DNA from: an uncultured Paracoccaceae bacterium
Lineage (GTDB): Bacteria > Pseudomonadota > Alphaproteobacteria > Rhodobacterales > Rhodobacteraceae
Length of the DNA stretch: 64,000 nucleotides
Assembly: GCA_947494675.1 (NCBI GenBank)
Contig: CANLVP010000003.1
Location: forward strand, 591,001 to 655,000
Reading direction: 5' to 3'
The first letter of the stretch is position 1, and each line of letters starts with the position of its first letter. The position numbers were made by a program, and so were the translations under genes. The notes beneath the pieces are model-generated. The model was not told the origin of the DNA. It saw only the letters and a list, made by a program, of their open reading frames with translations, and ran no database searches. Below, piece by piece: positions 35,629 through 44,798 of the stretch.

Positions 35629-35813
35629 ATCGCGTACCCCGTAAGAATAAGAAACCCTGCCAGAATTGGCAGCAAAACTGCGTCGTTATACAGCACACCC
35701 AATAACCCAGTAAGACCGAGTGCGGTCAAAACGATTGGCAGCAACGGCGTAAAGCAACACAGCGCAGCAAGCAGCGTTCCCCCAATGCCAAATGCCAGCA
35801 GTTTATTTTTCAT
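35607..35813 (-). CDS. merF: mercury transport protein MerF
   Basis: A 68-residue membrane protein with two helices and the vicinal Cys pair in GIGGTLLAALCCFTP, followed by LPIVLTALGLTGLLG and a YAIWQRRKQ end. MerF brings Hg(II) into the cytoplasm. The ATG at 35813 begins the conserved part; the frame extends upstream without support. No merA reductase is present in the island, so the locus is incomplete or the ion differs. Confidence 0.85.
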   Translation of the reverse strand: MKNKLLAFGIGGTLLAALCCFTPLLPIVLTALGLTGLLGVLYNDAVLLPILAGFLILTGYAIWQRRKQ

Positions 35814-35884
35814 ATTGCTGTCCCTCGTCGTCCCGACTGTGCGGTTATCGCCAAAGTTTGATTTGCATTGGCACCCGCGATCCA

Positions 35885-35915
35885 ATCATAGCTCCTGTAG
35901 CGACTACAGGAGCAA
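35885..35915 (-). promoter_or_regulatory. MerR-type promoter of merF with 19-bp spacer
   Basis: On the minus strand TTGCTC (35915-35910) and TATGAT (35890-35885) are 19 bp apart. Between and around them GCTCCTGTAG and CTACAGGAGC form a perfect 10-bp-arm dyad. It lies just before the divergent merR ATG, so MerR would also repress itself. Confidence 0.8.
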
Positions 35916-35920
35916 GAGAA

Positions 35921-36328
35921 ATGTTTACCATCGGGAAAGCTTCGCAGAAGAGCGGCGTCCACATTGAGACGATCCGTTATTACGAACGTGAGGGGCTTGT
36001 TCCGAAACCTGATCGCTCGGCGGCAGGGCGACGCCTGTATACCGCTGATGAAATCGCAAAGTTGCGTTTCGTAAAGCGTTGCCGTGATCTTGGGTTTCCG
36101 ATGTCGATCATCCAAACGTTGCTTTCACTGAACGACGAGCAAGGCCGTTCTTGTAAGGAAGTGAAGAGCATGGCCGAAGACCAACTAGTCGCGATCAATG
36201 CCAAGATTGATAGTCTTGAACGACTTCGTGCGGCCTTACAGAGCCTGTCTGCGAGTTGTGATGAGGGGACATCTTCATGCCCGATGCTGGACAGCTTGAT
36301 GAGCGAGGCTCCAACGGTGCCACTTTAG
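35921..36328 (+). CDS. MerR-family regulator of the merF operon
   Basis: A 135-residue protein: FTIGKASQKSGVHIETIRYYER helix-turn-helix, a long dimer helix with a Cys at its start (RSCKEV) and a C-terminal loop CDEGTSSCPM. The three Cys fit a thiolate site for Hg(II) or a related ion. The ATG is placed after the dyad operator. Divergent from merF. Confidence 0.85.
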   Translation: MFTIGKASQKSGVHIETIRYYEREGLVPKPDRSAAGRRLYTADEIAKLRFVKRCRDLGFPMSIIQTLLSLNDEQGRSCKEVKSMAEDQLVAINAKIDSLERLRAALQSLSASCDEGTSSCPMLDSLMSEAPTVPL

Positions 36329-36356
36329 CTGACTATCAGCCAATTGATCTGAATGA

Positions 36357-36923
36357 TTACGTTAGGCTGTACTGTCCACGGCCTGTTTGAACCACACGAC
36401 CGTCATCACACAATGCCCGCAGTGCGCGATAGCAGGCTTCTTGACTGAGATTGATGCGGGTGGCCAACTCGATCACCGTAGCATCGAAGTACCCTGCCTG
36501 AACCGCAGCCAAGATGCGGTCCTTGGCCGACGGGATTGCCAGCAACTCGATATGTGCGCGGTACTGTTGGACCTGAACAGCCAGCAACCTTGTGAAGCCT
36601 TCGGAGAACGCAGGATTGGATTGCAATGTGGCTTTGACATCTGCCTTCGCGATTTTCGTGACGCTGCCAGCTTCAGTGCAAATCGCATCGCAATGGTAGG
36701 TCTCTGAGAAGACTGATGCCTCCGCAAACAACCCGCCCGACACCGCTCTGTGAAGGGTTAAGGTGTCGCCACCCAGCCCAGTGCGTTGCAGCGTCACGCA
36801 GCCAGAAACGACACGGTAAAGTCCCGATGTTGTCTGATCCTGGCGAAACAGCACGTCACCTTTTTGCATGTCAATTGCGCGACACGCAGTCTTGGGTAGA
36901 TGGGAGAAAGGATCAGAAATCAT
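36357..36923 (-). CDS. Crp/Fnr-family transcriptional regulator
   Basis: A 188-residue protein with a cyclic-nucleotide-binding-like beta barrel (GDVLFRQDQTTSGLYRVVSG, GGLFAEASVF) and a C-terminal winged helix (IELATRINLSQEACYRALRAL). It is shorter than typical Crp. Several Cys are present, but not in an Fnr iron-sulfur pattern. It is divergent from the secreted His-rich gene at 36988 and probably controls it. Confidence 0.8.
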   Translation of the reverse strand: MISDPFSHLPKTACRAIDMQKGDVLFRQDQTTSGLYRVVSGCVTLQRTGLGGDTLTLHRAVSGGLFAEASVFSETYHCDAICTEAGSVTKIAKADVKATLQSNPAFSEGFTRLLAVQVQQYRAHIELLAIPSAKDRILAAVQAGYFDATVIELATRINLSQEACYRALRALCDDGRVVQTGRGQYSLT

Positions 36924-36987
36924 ATGATCGAGATCATAAGCGGCCAAAGTGAAGTTGGATAGGGTTATCAAGAAACAGGAGGATTCA

Positions 36988-37509
36988 ATGAAGCTAGGAC
37001 TTTTATCAGCAGCCATGATGTTCGTCGCATCCAACGCCATGGCACAACATGCGCATACGTCGGGGTCGCCAAACGAAGCGGGTCAGTCCCAGTTCGCAGC
37101 GATTTCTGAGATCGTGACATTGCTGCGTGACGACACAGACACGGACTGGACGCAGGTAGATATCAAAGCACTGCGTGATCACCTCGTGGATATGGACAAC
37201 GTGACGACGAGGGCATCGGTTGAGCGAAAGGTCGATGAGTTGAGTGTGACGTTCACAGTCACGGGCGATGATGTGGTAGCATCGTCCATCAGACGCATGG
37301 TGTTGGCACATAGCCCGATGTTGCAGGGATCATCGGATTGGACCGTCACCGCTGGGGAAATAGATAATGGCGCATCGATGCTGGTTCAGGTCGGGTCAGA
37401 TGAAGATCTAAACCAAGTGTTGGGATTGGGATTCTTTGGATTGATGACAGTCGGTGCGCATCACCAACAGCACCATCTCATGATCGCGATGGGGCGGTCG
37501 CCGCATTAG
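36988..37509 (+). CDS. secreted His-rich hypothetical protein
   Basis: A 173-residue protein with a signal peptide (LLSAAMMFVASNAMA). The mature part starts QHAHTSG and ends with AHHQQHHLMIAMG, so it may bind metal in the periplasm. AGGAGG lies 6 bp before the ATG. I do not recognise a named family. A decayed partial copy follows directly downstream. Confidence 0.7.
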   Translation: MKLGLLSAAMMFVASNAMAQHAHTSGSPNEAGQSQFAAISEIVTLLRDDTDTDWTQVDIKALRDHLVDMDNVTTRASVERKVDELSVTFTVTGDDVVASSIRRMVLAHSPMLQGSSDWTVTAGEIDNGASMLVQVGSDEDLNQVLGLGFFGLMTVGAHHQQHHLMIAMGRSPH

Positions 37510-37552
37510 CGTTGGATCGGTTGGGTTCAGTATAAGCGTTGCTTCAGTCGAT

Positions 37553-37795
37553 TGCATGAGTGTGACGTTCTCTGTTGCTGGCGATTGGGTGATAGCAGCA
37601 GCTATCGACCTATGGTGTTGGCACACAGCCCGATGTTGCAGGGATCATCGGACTAGGCCACCTTCGCAGCGGGATTGGAAGGCGGTGCATCGATGTTCGT
37701 TCAGATCGGGTCAGGCGAAGAGTTGGGCCAAGTGCTGGGGTTGGGAACCTTTCGGTCAAAGACCCTCGGGATACATCACCAGTAGCATTTCATAA
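37553..37795 (+). pseudogene. decayed tandem copy of the 36988 gene
   Basis: From GAGTGTGACGTTC onward the sequence repeats 37240-37500 with many substitutions and small indels; for example, CAGCCCGATGTTGCAGGGAT occurs in both. Several stops and frameshifts break the frame. It represents an old tandem duplication of the 3' half. Confidence 0.8.
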
Positions 37796-37947
37796 TTGCA
37801 ACAGACAGGTCAGTACACTGATACTCGGCTTTTTTGGTCTTCTAAAAGCCTCAGAGAATAGCACTTTTATGTCTTTGAAAATCAACTTACAGTTTAGTCA
37901 GCGAGTTGTTTGATCATTGAAATTAAATACATAAAGAGGTTGGCGAA

Positions 37948-40488
37948 ATGGATTTCTCTAAGCTGGGCAGTTCAAGTAAGAAAGTCACTCCGACTGATCC
38001 AATCCAATTGTTTGAAGCATTGCCCAGCCTTCCGACAACGCCCAACGATTTATGGCGTGGACAGGCGGAAGCCCTGAAAGACTGGCATGATAAACGATCT
38101 AACCAAGATGTATTGGTTTCACTCAACACTGGTGCGGGGAAAACGATCGTTGGAATACTAATTGCGCAAAGCCTGGTGAACGAAGGGCTAGAAAACGTGG
38201 TATATGTTTGCTCCACTCGTGACCTTGTCCTGCAAACTGCCAAAGAAGCGGAACGCATTGGCATCAAATGCACCACTCGGCTTCAAGCTGGTTTCGACAA
38301 CGACCTGTTCGAGACTGGGCGCAGCTTTTGCATCACGACCTACTCGGCGCTCTTCAATGGTCACAGTAGCATTCGCCGTAGGTTTTTCCCCAAGGCGATC
38401 ATATTTGATGATGCGCATGTCGCTGAAGGCATCTTGCGTGACTCCTTCACACTGAGGATCGACTCCACCAAACACACTGAATTATTCAAAGATATTGCCC
38501 GCTTGTTTAAGACACAGTTCGATGAACTTGGCATACAGGGGCAATATCGCGATAGCATTGGCAGAGACAGTTATGCATCATGTCTGGTACCGCCAAGCTT
38601 CTTGCGGGCTTCGCAGGCGCAATTAAGTGCGATCTTCCAAAAACACGATATCCGAAACGACAAGAACCTGACCTATGCATATTCACACCTTGAAGATCAT
38701 CTTGAAGCTTGCGCTGCCATATTCACTAACGGAACATTTGAGATTGCACCGCCATTTCTTCCGTCACTCGCACTTGATATCTTTGAACAGAAAGTCAGAC
38801 GTGTCTACCTTAGTGCGACGCTACAATCCTATGCGGAGTTTGTCAGAGCGTATGGGCGGAAGCCGTCGGCGGTCGTGGAACCCACAAACGATGCAGGCAA
38901 TGGCGAACGTCTAATCATTACTGGTTCAGAGATCGCTGGAGGGATCACAACGTCGTTTGCGAACGAACTATCCAAGCAGCGCAAAGTTTTGATTGCCACC
39001 CCATCATACAATGATGCTTTGGCGTGGAAGGCCGTCGCGGAACCGCCAAAGGTAGAAAATTTCTCTGACGAATTGAACAAGTTCAGAGAAAAATCCAGTG
39101 GAGCATTTTCACTTGTGTCACGAGTAGATGGAATTGATCTTCCGCACGATACATGTCGAATTATGATTATGGACGGCCTGCCATCAGGGTCTTCTCTGTT
39201 GGAGCGATACCAGTGGGAATACTTACGGATGACCAACCTACATGCGCTCAGGGTATCCAATCGAATTGCTCAATTGTTTGGCCGAATTAACAGGGGGAGG
39301 AACGATTTCGGGGTCTTCTTGGTTCAGGGTCATGACCTAACTGTATGGATGAAGAAAGACCGCAACATTGCACTGCTTTCACCTCTACTGCAAAAGCAAA
39401 TCCTGGTTGGACGAACTGTGCAGGATGGTATGCCCATCAAGAACACTGCTCAGGTGACTCAGGCAATAGACACGATCTTGGGGCGCGACCAATCTTGGAT
39501 TGATTACTACGAGCAAGAGGTGAAGCTCGATAAATCGTTGGATCAGGCACAGGTTGATAAGAAAAATGCGGCGGAACCACATATGGTTGATGCTGCACTT
39601 TCAGAGGCGCAGTACGCAAAATGGATGTGGCTCCGCGACTACAGCAAAGCCTGGAAGGTCCTTGAAGAATCTTCAGACAAGATTGCGCAATATGATACAC
39701 CGATTGCTGGTTGGCAGTCCATTTGGATGGGTGCTGCGTTAGAGGTCTGCGGTGATCGATCCGCCGCATTGAGATCATATGCAAAAGCCAAGTCCAGGCT
39801 TGGTACAAATGTTCAACTTCCTCGGCCACATTTAGTTGATGATGGTGAGGGAACGCCTGCTCTGAATCCCTTTGGAAGTCGGCTTTCCGAAGTTCTGTCG
39901 CATTCAAATGGCAACAAGATTACTCAGGACATCGCCAAGCTTGAAGCATCGTTTGGCGGGATTACATCTGGTTCGCCTAATCAGGCTGAGGCCGCTGTCC
40001 GTGAACTAGGAGAGATACTCGGTTACAATTCTACGCGACCTGACAACGACCATGGTACTGGGCCAGATGTCTTGTGGGTCGATGAAGTTAACAACGAATG
40101 TATCGCGTTTGAGTTGAAAACTGACAAAGAGCAAGCATCAACCTACACGAAAGATGATATCGGGCAGGGCCATAATCATTTGTCTTGGATATCATCAAAT
40201 CACAAACATGTTCTGTGTCTCGGCCTGCTATTTGTTGGGCCAGATTTGGCTATCAGCGGCAAGGCATCTCCATCACCTCAGATGAGTATCAGTGAAACGT
40301 CGAATGTTGTATCGGTCGCGATGCGGTTGATTGGTTTGATGAAAGATGTAAGCCACTCTCTTCCACTTGAACGCCAGGACTTGATACGAACGAAATCCGT
40401 CGATGCGAGTTGGAGTAATCAAAACATGATGAACAGCCTCGTTCATCGCCGACTCGGCGTTCCCGATGACACATCTGTGTTGGAGTGA
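37948..40488 (+). CDS. XPD/DinG-like SF2 helicase fused to a probable PD-(D/E)XK nuclease
   Basis: An 846-residue protein. Helicase motifs in order are LNTGAGKT (Walker A, residues 59-66), STRDLVLQ, FDDAH (Walker B, about residue 154), LSATL and QLFGRINRGRNDFGV (motif VI, about 442-456), the arrangement of XPD/DinG helicases. Residues 500-680 are helical with TPR-like spacing. Residues about 680-740 look like a PD-(D/E)XK nuclease: EAAVRELGEILGY, GPDVLWVD, AFELKTDK. It stands alone, with no partner in the same direction. A single-gene helicase-nuclease on a mobile island is a good candidate defence gene, though repair or replication cannot be excluded. Confidence 0.8.
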   Translation: MDFSKLGSSSKKVTPTDPIQLFEALPSLPTTPNDLWRGQAEALKDWHDKRSNQDVLVSLNTGAGKTIVGILIAQSLVNEGLENVVYVCSTRDLVLQTAKEAERIGIKCTTRLQAGFDNDLFETGRSFCITTYSALFNGHSSIRRRFFPKAIIFDDAHVAEGILRDSFTLRIDSTKHTELFKDIARLFKTQFDELGIQGQYRDSIGRDSYASCLVPPSFLRASQAQLSAIFQKHDIRNDKNLTYAYSHLEDHLEACAAIFTNGTFEIAPPFLPSLALDIFEQKVRRVYLSATLQSYAEFVRAYGRKPSAVVEPTNDAGNGERLIITGSEIAGGITTSFANELSKQRKVLIATPSYNDALAWKAVAEPPKVENFSDELNKFREKSSGAFSLVSRVDGIDLPHDTCRIMIMDGLPSGSSLLERYQWEYLRMTNLHALRVSNRIAQLFGRINRGRNDFGVFLVQGHDLTVWMKKDRNIALLSPLLQKQILVGRTVQDGMPIKNTAQVTQAIDTILGRDQSWIDYYEQEVKLDKSLDQAQVDKKNAAEPHMVDAALSEAQYAKWMWLRDYSKAWKVLEESSDKIAQYDTPIAGWQSIWMGAALEVCGDRSAALRSYAKAKSRLGTNVQLPRPHLVDDGEGTPALNPFGSRLSEVLSHSNGNKITQDIAKLEASFGGITSGSPNQAEAAVRELGEILGYNSTRPDNDHGTGPDVLWVDEVNNECIAFELKTDKEQASTYTKDDIGQGHNHLSWISSNHKHVLCLGLLFVGPDLAISGKASPSPQMSISETSNVVSVAMRLIGLMKDVSHSLPLERQDLIRTKSVDASWSNQNMMNSLVHRRLGVPDDTSVLE

Positions 40489-40570
40489 GCAGGAGCTGCT
40501 TATCGATCTCAAGAGTGGTCGATCTGAATAATGCCTTAGAAGTTTCTACCATGTATGTAGCCGTGATCTG

Positions 40571-40954
40571 TTAGAGGTCTGGTACGGACGCCACCCATCC
40601 TCTGATAAAGACGTCACCATCGGCATCAATCTCACAGACTGCATCGAGACGACCACCAGGGCCAATTTCGACGTGTGTTGTGAAGGCTCTGGTTTCTTCA
40701 TCAGTAGGGGGGCGACAGATCGACCAAGTATCTTGATACCAAGAGGGAACGTTGTTCGCTGGATAGCCAAGGTAGGTTCTGTCAGCTTTTTCATCATCAA
40801 TGCCCCGCATGACGGCACGAAAACCGTTCGAATAGGATAATAGAAAGTCACCAGGTTGATGTGTTGGCGCGGTATGAAAGCCCGCTCGATAATAATCGTA
40901 GCCAGCATATGCGAAGCCACCCAGAATGATTGTCCCGATCAATTTTTTCCACAT
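40571..40954 (-). CDS. membrane-anchored hypothetical protein, 127 aa
   Basis: An N-terminal membrane anchor (LIGTIILGGFAYAGYDYY) is followed by a small beta-rich domain with Cys at CRPP and VCEID. No known family. It is convergent with the helicase gene. Confidence 0.6.
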   Translation of the reverse strand: MWKKLIGTIILGGFAYAGYDYYRAGFHTAPTHQPGDFLLSYSNGFRAVMRGIDDEKADRTYLGYPANNVPSWYQDTWSICRPPTDEETRAFTTHVEIGPGGRLDAVCEIDADGDVFIRGWVASVPDL

Positions 40955-41192
40955 GAAATAGATTCCAACAAATTCCTTGGTTTATACGTTTCATGATCAC
41001 GACTGCGGAACAAGAAAATATGACGCATTTTTATTGGCCTCTCACAAACGGTCGTTTCTAAGATTCTTGATAACACCTGAACAGCGTGAAATCCTGGCCC
41101 ATATATCACTGGCGGCAGAATTCTCATTACCCCCTATCGAAACCAACCGCGCTTCCTGATATTCTTCTGACGAGTTTCGAGAAGGAGAATTC

Positions 41193-41753
41193 ATGAAGGT
41201 TGGCTATGCGCGGATCAGCACAGATACACAGACCCATGATGCACAGGTTGCAGCACTGAAGGCGGCGGGGTGTGAACGCATCTTCACTGAGGTGGCGTCG
41301 GGTGCACGGAAAGATCGTCCCGTACTGGCCGAGGTCATGGGATACCTTCGTCCTGATTCGTGTGACACTTTAGTGGTCTACAAGTTGGATCGGGTCGCAC
41401 GAAGCCTCCCACACCTCATCGAAATCATGGACCACCTGAAGGCAAATGGCATCGAGTTCCAGAGTGTCACTGAGGCTATTGATACCAACACGCCTGGTGG
41501 GCGTTTATTGTTCCACGTGGTTGCGGCCATCGCCGAGTTTGAACGTGACCTTATCCGAGAACGCACTCAAGCTGGTCTGAAGGCGGCACGTGAAAAGGGA
41601 CGTGTGGGTGGGCGGCCACGTCAGATGACCCAAGAGAAGATTATGGCCGCGAAAGAACTCCTGACTAACGGCACTGCTGTGAGAGACGTGGCAGAGGCCA
41701 TGGGTGTCTCAGTCCCGACTCTATACAGATGGCTACCAGCGTCGGTGCGGTGA
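41193..41753 (+). CDS. serine recombinase (resolvase/invertase family)
   Basis: A 186-residue small serine recombinase. The catalytic Ser is residue 9 in GYARIST; the active-site Arg residues are in YKLDRVARS and ERDLIRERT. The C-terminus is a resolvase helix-turn-helix (VRDVAEAMGVSVPTLYRW). AGAAGGAG precedes the ATG. It may resolve multimers of the mobile element or invert a segment; no res site was identified. Confidence 0.92.
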   Translation: MKVGYARISTDTQTHDAQVAALKAAGCERIFTEVASGARKDRPVLAEVMGYLRPDSCDTLVVYKLDRVARSLPHLIEIMDHLKANGIEFQSVTEAIDTNTPGGRLLFHVVAAIAEFERDLIRERTQAGLKAAREKGRVGGRPRQMTQEKIMAAKELLTNGTAVRDVAEAMGVSVPTLYRWLPASVR

Positions 41754-41805
41754 AGACCCCTCGAACCCAGTTGCACATCCGCCGATCCAGACCTATCCGT
41801 AACGG

Positions 41806-42534
41806 ATGAAGGCATCTATTTCCGTTACGGCTTGTCGGCATTGCAAAGCCGATATCACTTCAGCCAGTCATCGATCTGATCGGAAATTCTGTTCAGACCG
41901 ATGCAAGCAGGCTGACTACCGACGCCGACGGAAAATCAAAGATAAACCCGTCGAAGCTCTGGTGCGGGGTAACAACGCTGATCTGATCAAGAACGTGGCC
42001 AGTCTATATGCCGCTGATCCAGACATCACTATTGCTGATGTGACCTATGGCAAAGGTGCGTTCTGGAGGAAAACAGCTCATCTGAAGATCACGGGATCGG
42101 ACCTGCTCACGGTACCAGACCGTCCGTACGATTTTCGCAGCTTGCCATATGACGACCAGTCATTCGATATAGTGGTGCTTGATCCCCCATACCTCGTCTG
42201 GCCTGGCAACCACATGTCAGATGACCGCTACCGCAATGCGGAGACGACCAAGGGCATCGACTACAAAGGCGTTCGTCAACTTTACAAGGACGGGCTGCTA
42301 GAGGCTGCACGGGTCGCCAGGCGACAGATATGGGTGAAGTGCAAAGATACCGTGGAGGGACCACGACAACGGTTCCTGCATGTACACCTGCTACAGGATG
42401 CTGAGGCATTGGGCCTGCGGGGGCGTGATCTGTTCGTATTGGATGCGACCAGCAGGATGCCGAACAACCACTGGTCCACGCAAAAACACGCAAGGAAAAC
42501 CATGTCGTATCTGTGGGTCTTTGATGTCGTGTAA
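41806..42534 (+). CDS. putative orphan DNA methyltransferase with N-terminal zinc ribbon
   Basis: A 242-residue protein. Residues 10-33 hold four Cys (CRHC, then FCSDRC), a treble-clef-like zinc site. Residues 55-130 carry methyltransferase motifs: ADVTYGKGAFW (SAM loop) and DPPY (residues 126-129), the catalytic motif of amino-methylating DNA enzymes. A basic linker (YRRRRKIKDK) joins the two parts. No restriction partner is adjacent. It likely modifies N4-C or N6-A, a family-based inference. Confidence 0.75.
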   Translation: MKASISVTACRHCKADITSASHRSDRKFCSDRCKQADYRRRRKIKDKPVEALVRGNNADLIKNVASLYAADPDITIADVTYGKGAFWRKTAHLKITGSDLLTVPDRPYDFRSLPYDDQSFDIVVLDPPYLVWPGNHMSDDRYRNAETTKGIDYKGVRQLYKDGLLEAARVARRQIWVKCKDTVEGPRQRFLHVHLLQDAEALGLRGRDLFVLDATSRMPNNHWSTQKHARKTMSYLWVFDVV

Positions 42535-42698
42535 CGGGTGCAACAAGCCCTTCACCGTCGCACTGAAGGTGGCAAATCTGAATGAAAGGGTTCAAAAGCG
42601 CCCTCAGTCTTGTACTCAAGCCCGCATTTTCTCAGATTTCATCAACTAACATGCCATTAAGGGCAGGAAAGCCGAAGTGCGGATGTTACAGATGGCAA

Positions 42699-43898
42699 TT
42701 ATTCCAGCAGCGCATCTGCATAGTCAAAGAAACAAGGGGCATCTGGGCTGTCGTCGGTGCACCAGTTCTTTACTAGGGCCACAGCCTGAAGGAAGCGATC
42801 ACTTGTAGTAAGACCAAGTTTGATCCACTTGCTGGGCCTCCGAATGACCTTGATCATCCCTGATCTCCACATGTGTAGAAACCACTCGGCATAGGCTTCA
42901 CCGTCTTTGTTCTTCTTGATCCATTCAAGACGTCCAATCAGCAGAAGCTCAACAACCCGATCCTGATCAATCTTTGCACCAGTCACAGAAAGTGACTTAC
43001 CCATGGAGAACGACTTGTTCCGTTTCGTCCATGTCTTGGACAGACGGGCATGGGCAATAGTCGCTTCTTCACGTTGCTTGGCAGTGTCGAACTTTATCTC
43101 AACCTTATCCATAGCAGCATATTCCAAGTACCCCTGACCACCACGAGTCCGTTCACCGTCTTCGGTTTCTTCTTCAGGCTGAACCTTTCTGACGCAAACA
43201 CGATGACTGCCAGGGAACGCATCTACAACGATGTCACGCACCTGCCTTTTGGTCAGGAACGGATCGGAGATGTCACAGTGGATGTGGAACAAGGCGAAGA
43301 GTTCGTCTGGGCGGTTCACAGGATCAAATCCGTCAGGCCACTCATCTATCGGGAACATTGTTTGGAGGTATGCCGCAGTCTTCATCACATACGAAAACAT
43401 GCCTTCGATCTGTACGCCGAATGAGAACCCAACCAGCTTGCATCGTAGTTTCTGCCGCTGGAGATCGGCTGCAAGTTTCAAGCATCCCCAAGCAGGTACG
43501 ATGCAAAGGTTGATGGTTGTTGGATGACGCATCACGTCTGGAAAGCCCGCCTTCTTCGCCTCCATACGTGCACCAGCACGATTGGCATACGAACGTCCGA
43601 CCTCAAGTCCACATTCGTTGAAGCCTTCTGGTGACCTGTAGTCTTTGCGGCCACCTGGTTTTCTGCTGGCATTGGCCCGAGGTGTGCGACGTGGCGATGC
43701 ATGTTCACAAGCGGCTTTGTACTGAGCCTCCAGCTTATCTTGTTCATGCAGAACCGACATCAGGGTCATATCGCCAGTGATCTCTGCGGTGTTGCGCAGT
43801 ACCCGTCTCTTGTTCTTCTGATCGGCCCCAAGGCCCGCTTTGCCGATGTTAATGGCAGCAATGCTGCTTCTCATCTGATGAATGTTTGGTCTCGTCAT
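42699..43898 (-). CDS. possible HUH-type replication initiator or relaxase-like protein
   Basis: A 399-residue protein of unknown family. Near residue 215 it has FHIHCDI, which fits the metal-binding H-u-H motif of HUH endonucleases, and about 65 residues later GYLEYAAMDKVEI, placed like the catalytic Tyr/Lys motif. The N-terminal 90 residues are basic. If real it could initiate rolling-circle replication or transfer of the island. Structure-based search is needed; similarity by eye is weak. Confidence 0.45.
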   Translation of the reverse strand: MTRPNIHQMRSSIAAINIGKAGLGADQKNKRRVLRNTAEITGDMTLMSVLHEQDKLEAQYKAACEHASPRRTPRANASRKPGGRKDYRSPEGFNECGLEVGRSYANRAGARMEAKKAGFPDVMRHPTTINLCIVPAWGCLKLAADLQRQKLRCKLVGFSFGVQIEGMFSYVMKTAAYLQTMFPIDEWPDGFDPVNRPDELFALFHIHCDISDPFLTKRQVRDIVVDAFPGSHRVCVRKVQPEEETEDGERTRGGQGYLEYAAMDKVEIKFDTAKQREEATIAHARLSKTWTKRNKSFSMGKSLSVTGAKIDQDRVVELLLIGRLEWIKKNKDGEAYAEWFLHMWRSGMIKVIRRPSKWIKLGLTTSDRFLQAVALVKNWCTDDSPDAPCFFDYADALLE

Positions 43899-44237
43899 TG
43901 TTGGATATCCTCATACTCGTGAATTGCTCGACCCAAAGAACATAGTGAGATCGAAGGCGATGCGGTGACATTGGCCAGATTTTTCTTGGATGTAGGGGTA
44001 ACGAAGCTGCACTGATGCAGGTTCAACATCAATAATGCTGAATGTGTGAATAGTTGTGACGCCATGAAAATCTCCTCGGTTGCGATGCATTTGCTGTGCA
44101 TCGGTGGCGAGGTATTTGGGCGTTTGTGATGAATAATGTGTGCGGTTCTGCTGAAGGCGACGATTAACTGGCAGGATCAACATCAATTGCACTGCAAATG
44201 CGATCTGCACCCTAAATACAGGCAGGAGGATCACGTC
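43899..44237. other. non-coding gap
   Basis: Promoters of the flanking divergent genes probably lie here. Two minus-strand frames in it lack ribosome-binding sites and sensible sequence. AGGAGGA at 44224-44230 serves the small gene at 44238. Confidence 0.4.
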
Positions 44238-44396
44238 ATGTCAGATCGTAAACAGGTCACAATTCGCGCCGTCAAAACGGTCACCTATGACCGCCTGAGA
44301 GAGGTTAAGGAGGCATCTCGCATCCCGTTGGGAGCTTTGCTCGACGAAGCCGTTGAGCAGTGGTGGTACGGCCTACCAGAAGCTGAGGAGGCGTGA
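44238..44396 (+). CDS. small ribbon-helix-helix-like protein, 52 aa
   Basis: A 52-residue protein: a short basic strand (KQVTIRAVK) followed by two helices (YDRLREVKEA, LGALLDEAVEQWW), the pattern of Arc/MetJ ribbon-helix-helix repressors. AGGAGGA lies 7 bp before the ATG. It ends where the convergent gene ends. Confidence 0.65.
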   Translation: MSDRKQVTIRAVKTVTYDRLREVKEASRIPLGALLDEAVEQWWYGLPEAEEA

Positions 44397-44798
44397 TCAG
44401 TTTAACGGTGCGACATACTGGTGGATCAGCTTGAGGATGTCAGGAACGCCGTCACGTGGGTTTGCATGACCAGTGTCTCGTTCACATTGAACCGCACACT
44501 TACGGTAGGTCTTAACGCCCAGCAGGAGGCGTCCGCTGAGGCTCTCAGGCCAGTCCAAACCGCTGAACGCTGCATCGACATAGGGCTGCATAATCTCATC
44601 GTATCTGACTTCAGCTATCATCCGTTTCTTCCTTTTATAGATCACAGGAATATTTATTGGGCGCACACCGATCTCACGCCTGATCGCATTGCGAACCAGC
44701 AACCGTTCGAAGATGGCCTGCTTCTGGCTGGGTCCTACCAACCCACGGTTGGCATCAATCAACAGGTGGCAACCCAGCCGCTTCGCGCATCCTGACAT
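44397..44798 (-). CDS. hypothetical protein, 133 aa
   Basis: A basic 133-residue protein with no recognised domain. The sequence has a Arg-rich first half and a helical end (DGVPDILKLIHQYV). It starts inside the 3' end of the lyase gene (44-bp overlap), implying coupling. A plus-strand frame over the same bases looks like its shadow. Confidence 0.5.
   Translation of the reverse strand: MSGCAKRLGCHLLIDANRGLVGPSQKQAIFERLLVRNAIRREIGVRPINIPVIYKRKKRMIAEVRYDEIMQPYVDAAFSGLDWPESLSGRLLLGVKTYRKCAVQCERDTGHANPRDGVPDILKLIHQYVAPLN

Noticed and set aside
44421..44795. 124-codon plus-strand frame
   Set aside because: Overlaps the minus-strand 133-aa gene almost fully; no ribosome-binding site.
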